Below are positions 1 through 8,243 of a DNA stretch of 12,796 bases, one piece after another. The position numbers and the translations under genes are program-made. Below the pieces are notes generated by a model. The model worked only from the letters and a program-made list of their open reading frames with translations, was not told the origin of the DNA and did no database searches. The number at the start of each line of letters is the position of its first letter. Within the stretch, counting starts at the first letter, position 1. This DNA is from Peptostreptococcaceae bacterium oral taxon 113 str. W5053 (GTDB lineage: Bacteria; Bacillota; Clostridia; Tissierellales; Peptoniphilaceae), in NCBI GenBank assembly GCA_000467935.1, contig KI259759.1, positions 1 through 12,796 on the forward strand, read 5' to 3'.

Positions 1-516
1 TTTTGTCACATATGTTTGACAATCCTAGAAGTTCCGTTTGGGCTTTTTCCAATCCTTCAGAATATAGGCGACTGTTTTAGGCCGCCAGACCTTTCTTTCA
101 TTCGATTTGGTCTTTGGCTTCTTCAAGATGACCCGCATACTGGCATTCGATCAGAAGCGTAAAAGATGTCTTTTCGCCCCAAGATTTCTATAGCCTGTTT
201 CGATGCCCGCGTCAGCGCTCATCTTCTGCTTTTTCTTTAAAAGGACTACTTAGCTCTCATCAATCCGCCATCTCAGCGCCTGAAGGGAAAATGCCTCTTT
301 GGTGCAAATTGTTTCTCGAACTGTCTTACTGAAAGACCAGGCGACTTCACAAATAGATAATTCTGCTGTACACATATAAATGATTGCGGTGTCATAAGGC
401 TTTTATTTGCACGAAATTTCCGACTTCATATTCAATTAAAAGTACGAAGCCAAATAAAACGGTTTTCCCGCACATCTGCTGCTTATTGATGTTATTTATG
501 CATCGGTTCATACTCC
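1..516. other. No supported gene; probable decayed coding sequence
   Basis: I find no intact gene here. On the minus strand, short stretches that read like protein sit in different frames and are broken by stops. One frame at about 245-376 gives a segment containing SICEVAWSFSKTVRE and ALRWRIDES; another at about 55-235 gives RKVWRPKTVAYILKDW with one internal stop. The second segment faintly recalls the end of the catalytic region of large serine recombinases (W-x-P-x-TV-x-x-IL), but this is too weak to name it. A 39-codon minus-strand frame at 392-511 (starting MNRCINN) has GGGGAG only 1 nt before its ATG, too close to be a good ribosome binding site, so I do not call it a gene. The stretch looks like the remnant of an inactivated gene or mobile element beyond the operon. 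Confidence 0.35.
5..22. repeat. Left copy of a window-end inverted repeat
   Basis: GTCACATATGTTTGACAA matches the reverse complement of 12773-12791 with one mismatch and one 1-nt insertion. Each copy is itself an imperfect palindrome around ACATATGT, flanked by TTGTC and GACAA arms. It may be a transposon or insertion-sequence end, a recombination site, or a repeat at which the assembly broke. Nothing in the window identifies which. Confidence 0.45.
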
Positions 517-548
517 CCGCTGCGCCGAATAAAAATTCAGCGCAGCGG
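517..548 (-). terminator. Strong hairpin after the last operon gene
   Basis: Two 14-nt arms (517-530 and 535-548) pair with a 4-nt loop; the outer nine pairs (CCGCTGCGC/GCGCAGCGG) are perfect and one inner pair is a wobble. It lies 38 nt past the stop codon of the substrate-binding protein gene, where the operon transcript should end. It lacks a following T-run in either orientation, so it is not a classical intrinsic terminator. It may instead protect the mRNA 3' end or act with another factor. Confidence 0.45.
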
Positions 549-586
549 CATAAAAGATTCAAAATCTCATAAAAGCAGAGTGATTA

Positions 587-1630
587 TTATTTTAAAACTT
601 CAGGGTGGAGAGCTCTAACGAGATCTTCAAGCGCATCCAAAGTTTGCAAACCAGGCCTAAGAGAAATACCGGAAATAATAATATAATTATCCTTTTTTAC
701 GGCAGTAACATCAGCAAGTTCCGGAGTTGATTCAAAATAGTCGATCTTTTCTTGTGCATCAGTTTCTGTATAGTATTTTGTAACAATAACATACTCGGGG
801 TTGCGCGAAATAATCTCCTCAAGGGAAATGCGCGCATAATTTGTTCCGAGATCTCCGAAGATGTTTCTGACATTTGCCATAGCGAAAAGTGCATCAAGCA
901 GATTGGTTCCGCCGACCGTGTAAAAGGTTCCGTCATTCATATTGGTGTCAAAGTTAAACGCAGCAATCTCATCAGTTGCTTTCAGTACGTCAGCAATCTT
1001 CTTTTCACGAGAACGAAGACCGGCAATCAATGTCTCAGCTCTGTCGGACACATTGAAAATCTTTCCCAGATTCTCTATGTCGTTATACACATTCTCAAGA
1101 GTCGGCTTTTCAACATACGTTCCTTCCGAAGCATAGATATTGATATTGTTTCCGATGAAGTCCTGGATATCACCGACATTGTTAGAGTTAAACGCATAGG
1201 CGGTTCCAACAACAAGATCTGGTTCCATTGCAAGTACGCTCTCAAACCCTGGAACACCCTTGTTCATTTTTTCTGCCGGAAACATCTTTATTTCAGATAT
1301 TTCAGTACGATACTCGTCTTTTACCTCGTCGATAGTGTTCATGGCAGGAGCCAAGGCAACTATCCGATCGCCAAGTCCCAATGCAACAAGGATCTGTGCT
1401 GATATGTAATCGAGCGCAACAATCTTTTCTGGGGCGGCGGTATAAACGAAAGATTGATTCAAACTGTTTACTTCAACAGGATAGTGAGATGTTTCGTTGC
1501 TGTTCACCGTGCTATCAATTTTCGTATTGTCGGTTCCCGGGTTATCGGTTTTGCCTCCAGGAGAACTGCATCCTACAAGAAGCGAACAAGCAAACACCAA
1601 GACCAGTAAAACAGATACTACTTTTTTCAT
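587..1630 (-). CDS. Metallophore-type ABC substrate-binding lipoprotein
   Basis: This 347-aa protein is a periplasmic-binding-protein-2 (FecB/BtuF/FhuD) type receptor that captures a metal chelate outside the membrane and hands it to the adjacent permease. The N-terminus has a short basic region (MKK), a hydrophobic stretch and a lipobox LVGC, so Cys21 should be lipidated after signal peptidase II cleavage. A Ser/Thr/Asn-rich linker follows. The body has family features: an early PEKIVALDYISAQILVALGL segment, a helical backbone near residues 165-200, and NPEYVIV in the second lobe. The length is normal for the family. AAGGAGG precedes the ATG by 7 nt. It is the last gene of the operon, 45 nt after the ATPase gene, with a small hairpin in the gap. 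The ligand cannot be told from sequence; the context suggests the modified peptide made by this operon, but heme, B12 or a foreign siderophore remain possible. Confidence 0.9.
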   Translation of the reverse strand: MKKVVSVLLVLVFACSLLVGCSSPGGKTDNPGTDNTKIDSTVNSNETSHYPVEVNSLNQSFVYTAAPEKIVALDYISAQILVALGLGDRIVALAPAMNTIDEVKDEYRTEISEIKMFPAEKMNKGVPGFESVLAMEPDLVVGTAYAFNSNNVGDIQDFIGNNINIYASEGTYVEKPTLENVYNDIENLGKIFNVSDRAETLIAGLRSREKKIADVLKATDEIAAFNFDTNMNDGTFYTVGGTNLLDALFAMANVRNIFGDLGTNYARISLEEIISRNPEYVIVTKYYTETDAQEKIDYFESTPELADVTAVKKDNYIIISGISLRPGLQTLDALEDLVRALHPEVLK

Positions 1631-1645
1631 AAAGTTTCCTCCTTG

Positions 1646-1661
1646 TTCCGGATTGCCGGAA
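1646..1661 (-). other. Intercistronic hairpin before the binding-protein gene
   Basis: TTCCGG and CCGGAA form a perfect 6-bp stem around a 4-nt loop, just upstream of the ribosome binding site of the lipoprotein gene. Hairpins at this position in importer operons often mark mRNA processing or protection that raises binding-protein expression over membrane components. That role here is inference. Confidence 0.4.
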
Positions 1662-1675
1662 ATAATATTTTTGTC

Positions 1676-2470
1676 CTATCGGGCATTGTTAACACCACTA
1701 AAGAGAATCCGTGGGATTCCCTCGCTTGAGTACATGATTTCTGAATTCACACGAAAAACATCTGCAAGAAGTTCTCGCGTACAAACCGATGCCGGCGAAC
1801 CTTTTGCAACGATTTTATGATCTTTAAGAACATAGAGATAGTCACAAAACGCACACGCTAAATTAAGCTCATGGAATACAGCCAAAACAGTTTTTCCCAA
1901 CCCCTTTAGCGTATCCATCAGCGACCATTGATAGTGTACGTCCAAATGGTTTGTCGGTTCATCCAGAAGAAGAATATCTGCCTCCTGAGCAAGAGATCTT
2001 GCTATTAGTACACGTTGTTTCTCACCTCCGGAAAGGGATGTGTATCTTCGGTTCTTCATTTGTCGCATTCCAACGTGTTCAAGCGCATTTTGCGCAATTT
2101 CCACATCGTGTTCTGTATCTCCTTCAAATAGCCCTTTATGGGGGGAGCGCCCCATAAGAACCATTTCAAGGATAGAGTAAGAAAACTCAGAGTTATTTTC
2201 CTGGCGCATTACAGTAATGCTTTTTGCTGCATCTCTAAAACTTATGCTCTCAATTGCTTTTCCATTTATGTAAACAGTTTTTGTCGGCGGCGGCAGCGCA
2301 CGGTATATGTGCCGAATAAGCGTCGTTTTTCCGCTTCCGTTGGGGCCTATCACGCCCACAAATGAATGTTTGGGAACCGACAACATGATTTCCTCCAAGA
2401 TGCTTTTTGAATGGATAGCGTAATTCAGATTTGAAACGCGAATTGCTTCTGGGCATGTCTCTTCATGCAT
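1676..2470 (-). CDS. FecE/FhuC-type ABC transporter ATPase
   Basis: This 264-aa cytoplasmic ATPase energises the FecCD-type permease encoded just upstream. Visible motifs are Walker A GPNGSGKT (residues 42-49), a Q-loop at VMRQENN, the signature LSGGEKQR, Walker B ILLLDEP with the catalytic Glu, the D-loop NHLD, and the H-loop His in VFHELNLA. The NHLDVHYQ segment after Walker B and the length of about 260 aa are typical of iron-siderophore/cobalamin importer ATPases. The frame stays open further upstream to 2608, but that part overlaps the permease gene. I chose the ATG at 2470 because AAAGGGG lies 9 nt upstream and the ATG is only 4 nt past the permease stop codon, which indicates translational coupling. 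Confidence 0.93.
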   Translation of the reverse strand: MHEETCPEAIRVSNLNYAIHSKSILEEIMLSVPKHSFVGVIGPNGSGKTTLIRHIYRALPPPTKTVYINGKAIESISFRDAAKSITVMRQENNSEFSYSILEMVLMGRSPHKGLFEGDTEHDVEIAQNALEHVGMRQMKNRRYTSLSGGEKQRVLIARSLAQEADILLLDEPTNHLDVHYQWSLMDTLKGLGKTVLAVFHELNLACAFCDYLYVLKDHKIVAKGSPASVCTRELLADVFRVNSEIMYSSEGIPRILFSGVNNAR

Positions 2471-2474
2471 TCTA

Positions 2475-3551
2475 TCATCCCCTTTCTGTTTTTGATTGTT
2501 TTGCCAATAACATAATGAAAAACGGAGCTCCGCACATGGCTGTAAAAATCCCAATAGGGAGTTCTGACGGCGCCATAATATAACGGGCAAACATGTCCAT
2601 CCAAACAAGAAAAATCGCTCCGGTAAAAAAAGAAATAGGGATTAATCTCCGATGATCCGGTCCTGAAACCAGCCTGACAACGTGTGGAATTACGAAGCCA
2701 ACAAGTCCAATCAAACCACAATTTGAAACGATTACGCCCGTCACAACGGCAACTGTGACTGCGGTAAATCGTTTAAGATTTGATGGCTTAACGCCCATAC
2801 TGATAGCAGTTTCATCGCCCAGTGAAATTAAGTTGTATGCTCTCGCTCTTAAAAAGAGAAGAAGCAAGCCCAATATGCTAATCAATATTGGCAAAGCGAT
2901 ATTGTTCCATCGCCCACCGGAAACACTTCCCATCATCCATAAAGTAATGTTGCGAGTGGCGTGCTCGGTTGATAATGTGATAAAAAGCTGAGAAATTGCG
3001 GTAAGCATGACGTTAATCGCCATACCGGATAAAACCAACCTTGAGCCGGATGGTGTTTTTCCCATACCTCCTATCGCGAAGACGAGAAGCATAGAGACAA
3101 GCGCACCAACAAATGAGACCACGGAGATCATTGCCCGCGACACAATAAACACTCCGTTTAGAAAAAACGCAATACTTACCATAACAGACGCCCCGCTTGA
3201 AACGCCTAAAATATAGGGATCGGCAAGTACATTTTGAGTAACTGCCTGCATTGCGGCACCACAGATTGCAAGACCGCCGCCTGCCGCAAGTGCAAGCAAT
3301 ACCCTCGGAAGACGCAGATTCCAAACAATATAAAATGCAGAAGATGGAACACCTTCGACCACTATACCAAATATCTTGTTTTTCAGCACATTCAAAACGG
3401 TTGAAACAGAAAGCTCTGATGAGCCGAAAATAATTCCGCACATTATGCTGAAAATCAATACAATACTTAAGAGCAGAATGAGCATGGCTGTTCCCACAAT
3501 CCGTGTTTTAGCATCAATGCCGTCCGCTTGAAATCTATTCTTACTCCACAT
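2475..3551 (-). CDS. FecCD-family metallophore importer permease
   Basis: This 358-aa polytopic membrane protein forms, presumably as a homodimer, the channel of a type II ABC importer for iron-siderophore, heme or cobalamin-like ligands. After a short cytoplasmic N-terminus there are about nine to ten hydrophobic segments. Family hallmarks are clear: GAAMQAVTQNVLADPYILGV near residues 95-115, GLVGFVIPHVVRLVSGPDHR near 270-290 (the coupling region that contacts the ATPase), and the C-terminal PIGIFTAMCGAPFFIMLL. Only one permease gene is present, as usual for homodimeric FecCD systems. TTG (3563) and GTG (3560) are alternative in-frame starts; I prefer the ATG at 3551. Each overlaps the end of the preceding ABC gene, consistent with coupled translation. 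No strong separate ribosome binding site is seen. Confidence 0.93.
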   Translation of the reverse strand: MWSKNRFQADGIDAKTRIVGTAMLILLLSIVLIFSIMCGIIFGSSELSVSTVLNVLKNKIFGIVVEGVPSSAFYIVWNLRLPRVLLALAAGGGLAICGAAMQAVTQNVLADPYILGVSSGASVMVSIAFFLNGVFIVSRAMISVVSFVGALVSMLLVFAIGGMGKTPSGSRLVLSGMAINVMLTAISQLFITLSTEHATRNITLWMMGSVSGGRWNNIALPILISILGLLLLFLRARAYNLISLGDETAISMGVKPSNLKRFTAVTVAVVTGVIVSNCGLIGLVGFVIPHVVRLVSGPDHRRLIPISFFTGAIFLVWMDMFARYIMAPSELPIGIFTAMCGAPFFIMLLAKQSKTERG

Positions 3552-5319
3552 ATTCTTCACCAATTAGTTCAGCAAAATAAGGGCAAGTCTCAAGTAAAAA
3601 CTGATAACTGCCGTTTCCGACCACACGCCCATCTCGTATCACAACGATACGATCAACTTTCTTGATTGTCGAAACCCTGTGCGCAATAACAAGCGTAGCA
3701 CGACCGGCTTTAATCCGTTCTACTGCATCATTTATGCGTTTCTCGTTCTCCGAGTCAAGATTAGCGGATATTTCGTCAAGGATAAGAATGGGCGAATCTT
3801 TTAAGAACGCTTGCGCAATCGATAATCGTTGTTTCTCACCTCCGGAGAGCTTAAGCCCCCGTTCGCCAACATGCGTTTCGTATCCATCTGGCAAACTCTC
3901 AATAAATGTAGCTGCTTGCGCATCTGCAGTCGCTTTATGCAGGCGTGAAGTGTCAGCCTCCGGATTTGCAAGAAGCAAATTACTCTTAATGCTCATATTA
4001 AACAGATATACTTCCTGCGGAACGATTGTTACAAGCTTTCGGAGAGATTCGATACGAATGGATCTGATATCCACATCATTAATCTTAATACTCCCAGAAT
4101 CCACATCCCAAAATCGTTGCAATAGCTTTGCAACCGTAGTCTTACCACTGCCGGATGCTCCCACCAACGCAACCGTTTCTCCGGTTGAAAAGTCGAAATC
4201 TAGTCCGTTCAACACCTGAGACGTTTGCTTCTCATGGTTCTCAGGATATGAAAAATGGACATCTTGGAAAGAAACACGTATCCCATTGTTGCCTTTACTG
4301 TTGCATTCAAGAACGCTCTCTACATCGTTTTCTCCATTATCAGTTACAACATTTTTACTCTGAAATAAATCAAACAAACGTTTCGCAGCACTGAATATCA
4401 GTCCATAATTTGTGCTCATTGTTAACGCATCCAGTAAAGGCGAGAAAACAGCCGAACAAAGAATAAAGGCCGGTATCAAATGCGAGATTGGCATTCTTCC
4501 GTTAACAGCAAGAATTATCGAAGTAAATTGTCCTATCAATCCTCCGATTCCCATAATCATTTGGAAAAGACGCATCTCATCAGCGCTTCTTAGAGCATAC
4601 TCCATCTGACAATTATGATACTTTTCGTTTACTACAGAAAAACGGTGGAAAAATTTTTGTTGCCACTGAAAAGAAATGATGTCCTTTAACCCTTGCACAC
4701 CATCAACAATCTGTGCATTAAGATTTGCAAACTGCTTTCGTGTTTCAGTGCCCTGCTCATTTGATTTTTTTATTCCGAACATCGGAATAAAAATCAGCGC
4801 GATAATAAATGGAAGTAAGGACAGCGTAATGATCGGCGAAATTATCCATAGAATTACAAGAACGATGGACGGAATGACAAGCGCTGTAATAAGCTGTCCT
4901 ATTGTGTGTGCGTAAAACCACTCCAATATTTCAACATCTTCAAGCACAATACTCATCAGCTCACCGCTTTGCCTTTTTTCCATAACGGCCGGAGCAATCT
5001 CATCTATTTTCCTATATGCTGCACTGCGCAGCTTTGCGAGAATGCGGTAGGCCATATCGTGAGAAATAAACACGTTGAGATAGGACATAACAACAAGTCC
5101 GATAATTATCGCCAAAACCACAAAGAACAGTTGCCATACATTGTGAATCTCTCCGATGGCAGTCAGTCCTATCATATACGAAATAACAGCGCTTAGTGCA
5201 ATCGGTAACACTTTATACAGCACATTGGTGAACGTGGATAGAACAAGGTATTTCCACATCCCTTTAACATACTGCATCAATTTAAATGTGTGTTCTATTC
5301 TTCCAACCGATTTATTCAT
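3541..5319 (-). CDS. ABC half-transporter (membrane plus ATPase domain), second of a pair
   Basis: This 592-aa protein has an N-terminal six-helix exporter-fold membrane domain (about residues 15-320) and a C-terminal ATPase domain. Motifs are Walker A GASGSGKT (387-394), Q-loop VPQEVYLF, signature LSGGEKQR (491-498), Walker B ILILDE (511-516) with catalytic Glu, and H-loop VIAHR, so the site appears competent. There is no N-terminal C39 peptidase domain, so it does not itself cleave a leader peptide. AGGAGG lies 6 nt before the ATG, and the start overlaps the stop of the first half-transporter by 8 nt, which suggests a heterodimer. Exporter-fold pairs beside siderophore genes can export the product or, as with YbtP/YbtQ and IrtA/IrtB, import the loaded siderophore. 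Sequence alone does not give the direction. Confidence 0.9.
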   Translation of the reverse strand: MNKSVGRIEHTFKLMQYVKGMWKYLVLSTFTNVLYKVLPIALSAVISYMIGLTAIGEIHNVWQLFFVVLAIIIGLVVMSYLNVFISHDMAYRILAKLRSAAYRKIDEIAPAVMEKRQSGELMSIVLEDVEILEWFYAHTIGQLITALVIPSIVLVILWIISPIITLSLLPFIIALIFIPMFGIKKSNEQGTETRKQFANLNAQIVDGVQGLKDIISFQWQQKFFHRFSVVNEKYHNCQMEYALRSADEMRLFQMIMGIGGLIGQFTSIILAVNGRMPISHLIPAFILCSAVFSPLLDALTMSTNYGLIFSAAKRLFDLFQSKNVVTDNGENDVESVLECNSKGNNGIRVSFQDVHFSYPENHEKQTSQVLNGLDFDFSTGETVALVGASGSGKTTVAKLLQRFWDVDSGSIKINDVDIRSIRIESLRKLVTIVPQEVYLFNMSIKSNLLLANPEADTSRLHKATADAQAATFIESLPDGYETHVGERGLKLSGGEKQRLSIAQAFLKDSPILILDEISANLDSENEKRINDAVERIKAGRATLVIAHRVSTIKKVDRIVVIRDGRVVGNGSYQFLLETCPYFAELIGEEYVE

Positions 5320-7066
5320 ATTGACCTCCTAAAAACCGACCCCATAAAGAATTATATTCAGGAGACGATTTGAGCAGCTTTTCATGCGTGCCAGCAGCAA
5401 GGATCTTTCCATTTCCCACAACAATGATTTGATTTGCCCGTTGAATCGTTGGAAGTCGATGAGCAATTACAAGTGAAGTTTTTGCGCAGCTCAACTCGTT
5501 GAAGCTTTTTTGTATGTCCAGTTCATTCTTTCGATCAAGGCTGGAAGTGGCCTCATCAAATATAAGAATAGGAGCATCTTTCAAAATTGCTCGTGCAATG
5601 GCAAGTCTCTGTCGTTCGCCGCCAGAAAACCTCATGCCGTTTTCACCAAGAGGCGTATCATACCCCATTGGAAGAGTCTCGATAAAATCATGCAGGTTGG
5701 CTTTTTTCGCAGCATTGATAACTTCATCTCTACTTGCGTCAGGACGGCCCAATAATATGTTTTCATAAACCGTTCCATAAAAAATGTGGCAATCCTGCCA
5801 TACAGCGGAGATCATACTTTGTATAGAGCCTACGGTCTGTTTACTCATGTTCATTTTGCCGACATAAATTGCCCCACTTCCAACAGGATAAAATCCCGCA
5901 AGAAGATGTGCGATAGTTGACTTGCCACCGCCAGATGCGCCCACAAGTGCGACCATTGTACGATTTTTAACAGTAAAGGTTATGTCTTTTAGAGCAAAAT
6001 CTCCATCGTAGGAAAAGGAAACGTCATTGAATTCAATGTCTCCATCAAATTCGACGTTTTTGAAATCCGCGTTAATACTGACATTAGCCTTTGCAAGAGA
6101 GAAGGTAGCTTTTTTTGTCAGCAATTCACTTATCGAATATGAAGCTGTGATACCTCGATAACCCATATGCCATGCATTTCCCAGTTTGGCCATCGGCATA
6201 AAGCATGCAGCAGTAAGAAATAATGTAAAAATCAATCCGTCCGGGGAAATAACACCGAGAGCAGCTCGCACAGTAGCCGTAGCAACCGACAGGGCGCAGC
6301 CAGTTTGGAGAAAGAACTCGAGGACTCCGTTTTCCAGCATCGTTACACGAAGCTGCGACATAATCGCTCGCCTAAACTCCTCGCCTTTTTTGTCGATATA
6401 TATGCAGCGGCGCTGATTTGCATTAAACGCCTTGAGCGTAGTTATCCCTTGAATGCTGTCAAGACAATCCGAATAATAATCGCTGTATGCTTTCCATTCT
6501 TTAATTCCCCGATCTTTCATAAAGTTGTAGAACAACATCGGGCAAAACATCATACCCAAGCACGATACAAGGCATATACTCGCAGTTACGGCGTCTATTA
6601 TATAAAGCCCAGTAATAATAAAAACCGCATTTATAATAGATGAACTGGATGCTGGGAGATATAGCGTATAGTAATTGCTTAACCACTCGACTTTATTGGA
6701 AATAGTATTTGCAACTTCACCCGTTCGAGAAGTGGTGGTATAAGCGGAACCAAGCTCAAACAATTTATTCAGCAAATCCTGCCTAATCTGCGTCTTTATG
6801 ATCCGACTGCCCTTGTTTGCCGAAGAAACCTTCTGTTTGTAAACAATAAATTGTACGAACAACAGAACCACAACAATTATCAGCGGTTGATATACATACT
6901 TGAATACAAAAAAGGGTTTCCCGGAAAGAACAATCCGTATGGCACAAGCGCTGAGCAAGGATATTATCGCTCCAACTATCGTCCACAAAAACTCAAGAAA
7001 GCACGACAAAAAAGTGTACTGTTTGCATCCCCGCATAAAGTCGATTAAGTGTTTGTTTATAAACAT
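5312..7066 (-). CDS. ABC half-transporter (membrane plus ATPase domain), first of a pair
   Basis: This 584-aa protein has the same plan as its partner: a six-helix exporter-type membrane domain (about residues 10-310) followed by an ATPase domain. Visible motifs are Walker A GASGGGKS (376-383), signature SGGERQR (481-487), Walker B ILIFDE (500-505) with catalytic Glu, D-loop SSLD and H-loop VIAHR. There is no C39 peptidase domain or other extra N-terminal domain. The ATG at 7066 is preceded by GAGGGG at 7 nt spacing and lies 9 nt after the stop of the radical SAM/SPASM gene. Both halves keep apparently intact catalytic motifs, so no degenerate ATP site is evident. The position between modification enzymes and importer genes fits either product export or metallophore uptake. 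Confidence 0.9.
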   Translation of the reverse strand: MFINKHLIDFMRGCKQYTFLSCFLEFLWTIVGAIISLLSACAIRIVLSGKPFFVFKYVYQPLIIVVVLLFVQFIVYKQKVSSANKGSRIIKTQIRQDLLNKLFELGSAYTTTSRTGEVANTISNKVEWLSNYYTLYLPASSSSIINAVFIITGLYIIDAVTASICLVSCLGMMFCPMLFYNFMKDRGIKEWKAYSDYYSDCLDSIQGITTLKAFNANQRRCIYIDKKGEEFRRAIMSQLRVTMLENGVLEFFLQTGCALSVATATVRAALGVISPDGLIFTLFLTAACFMPMAKLGNAWHMGYRGITASYSISELLTKKATFSLAKANVSINADFKNVEFDGDIEFNDVSFSYDGDFALKDITFTVKNRTMVALVGASGGGKSTIAHLLAGFYPVGSGAIYVGKMNMSKQTVGSIQSMISAVWQDCHIFYGTVYENILLGRPDASRDEVINAAKKANLHDFIETLPMGYDTPLGENGMRFSGGERQRLAIARAILKDAPILIFDEATSSLDRKNELDIQKSFNELSCAKTSLVIAHRLPTIQRANQIIVVGNGKILAAGTHEKLLKSSPEYNSLWGRFLGGQYE

Positions 7067-7075
7067 TAAGTCCCC

Positions 7076-8221
7076 TCAATCCTTGATTTTTTCATTATTG
7101 AAAACTCCAATTCCTGTTGGCAAGAAAGTAGTGTTAAACATTAATTCTAACGCCAATGAAAGATCCTCCTTGACTCTATCTTTGCAGTCGTCAGGAATTT
7201 CCGTATATGGGCAACCATACGGGCACAAAAAAGCATATTCACATTCTTTGCATTTGTCGCACTCATAAGAGGTCTGTAAAATCAAGTCCTTCAGCAATGA
7301 AGAGTTAATATAGGCGGTTTCCGAAAGCGTTCCAATCTCAGATGCAGTGTTTTGCGGGCAGGCATAAATGTTACCACCAGGAAGATTCAAAACATAGGTT
7401 TGAGCTAACCCACAGCGGTCTTTTTGTAATGGACGCATTTCAAAAAGCCTTGTTATATTCTCTACGAGGCGATTGTTAACCGAAATGTTCAGCGGATACT
7501 TATCTTTGAGCGAGAAGTAAAGATGGAACAGCTGAGCATTTCCTATGGTATTGGCTATATACTTCACAGGGTTCAGCGTAAATTGATAATTGCGAAACTC
7601 TTCATAGCCGCAAAGCTCTTCAAACAATTGATCAATATAATCAGCGTTAGATCTGTCCACATTGATCTGCACATTTACCGTAATACCATATTGGGATATA
7701 GTACGCAGGTTGTTTATTATCAAGCCATAAGAGTCTTGTCGAGGATTGATCCTGCGCTTATTGTGAATTAGTTTAGGCCCGTCCATTGTGATAATTACTG
7801 ACCGAAAGCAATAGCTGAATTCCTTTAATAAATTGCAATACAACTGCTCGAAGTTGCCGTTTGTGAAAACAATGAACTTAAAGTAGTCAAAACGTTCAAG
7901 CACAGCCTTTATCCGATTATAATTGTCTGTCAAAAATGGTTCTCCCCCAAATAGAACAATCTCATTGACACGATTTTGCAATTCACTGATATAACTTATC
8001 GTTTGTTTCTCATCAACGAATCTCTCACAACGGGTGGCATTGTTTTGGAAGCAATAAGGGCATCTTAAATTACAGTCTGTGGAAAAAAGTATATACAGTC
8101 TCCCGCTTGGCTTTTTCCAGCGGACGGGATAACAATAACTCTCGCCTCCGCAGATAAGTTTTCTGTTATTAGGAGTGAATTCACAAAAATTACCATTACT
8201 CCAAAAACTGATTTTGTCCAT
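7076..8221 (-). CDS. Radical SAM/SPASM peptide maturase
   Basis: This 381-aa enzyme should bind one SAM-cleaving 4Fe-4S cluster and two auxiliary clusters and modify a peptide by radical chemistry, for example through thioether or carbon cross-links. The radical SAM motif is CNLRCPYC (Cys50, 54, 57), with GGEP at 92-95. The C-terminal SPASM domain is complete: Cys270, then Cys288 after a G-x4-C, then Cys324, 327, 333, 337 and Cys346, in the canonical C-x2-C-x5-C-x3-C arrangement, plus an extra Cys321. The frame is open back to 8299, overlapping the YcaO gene. I prefer the ATG at 8221, because AAAGGAG lies 11 nt upstream and this leaves a 22-nt gap. The substrate is presumably the peptide encoded at the operon start. 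Anaerobic sulfatase maturases share the fold, but no sulfatase is near. Confidence 0.9.
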   Translation of the reverse strand: MDKISFWSNGNFCEFTPNNRKLICGGESYCYPVRWKKPSGRLYILFSTDCNLRCPYCFQNNATRCERFVDEKQTISYISELQNRVNEIVLFGGEPFLTDNYNRIKAVLERFDYFKFIVFTNGNFEQLYCNLLKEFSYCFRSVIITMDGPKLIHNKRRINPRQDSYGLIINNLRTISQYGITVNVQINVDRSNADYIDQLFEELCGYEEFRNYQFTLNPVKYIANTIGNAQLFHLYFSLKDKYPLNISVNNRLVENITRLFEMRPLQKDRCGLAQTYVLNLPGGNIYACPQNTASEIGTLSETAYINSSLLKDLILQTSYECDKCKECEYAFLCPYGCPYTEIPDDCKDRVKEDLSLALELMFNTTFLPTGIGVFNNEKIKD

Positions 8222-8243
8222 GTAAAACTGAACTCCTTTATAC

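Noticed and set aside
384..572. A 62-codon plus-strand frame near the left end
   Set aside because: It has no ribosome binding site, an unremarkable composition, and it runs through the strong hairpin at 517-548.
752..1402. A long plus-strand open frame opposite the binding-protein gene
   Set aside because: It has no ribosome binding site or recognisable domain, and the opposite strand carries a clear lipoprotein with lipobox and family features.
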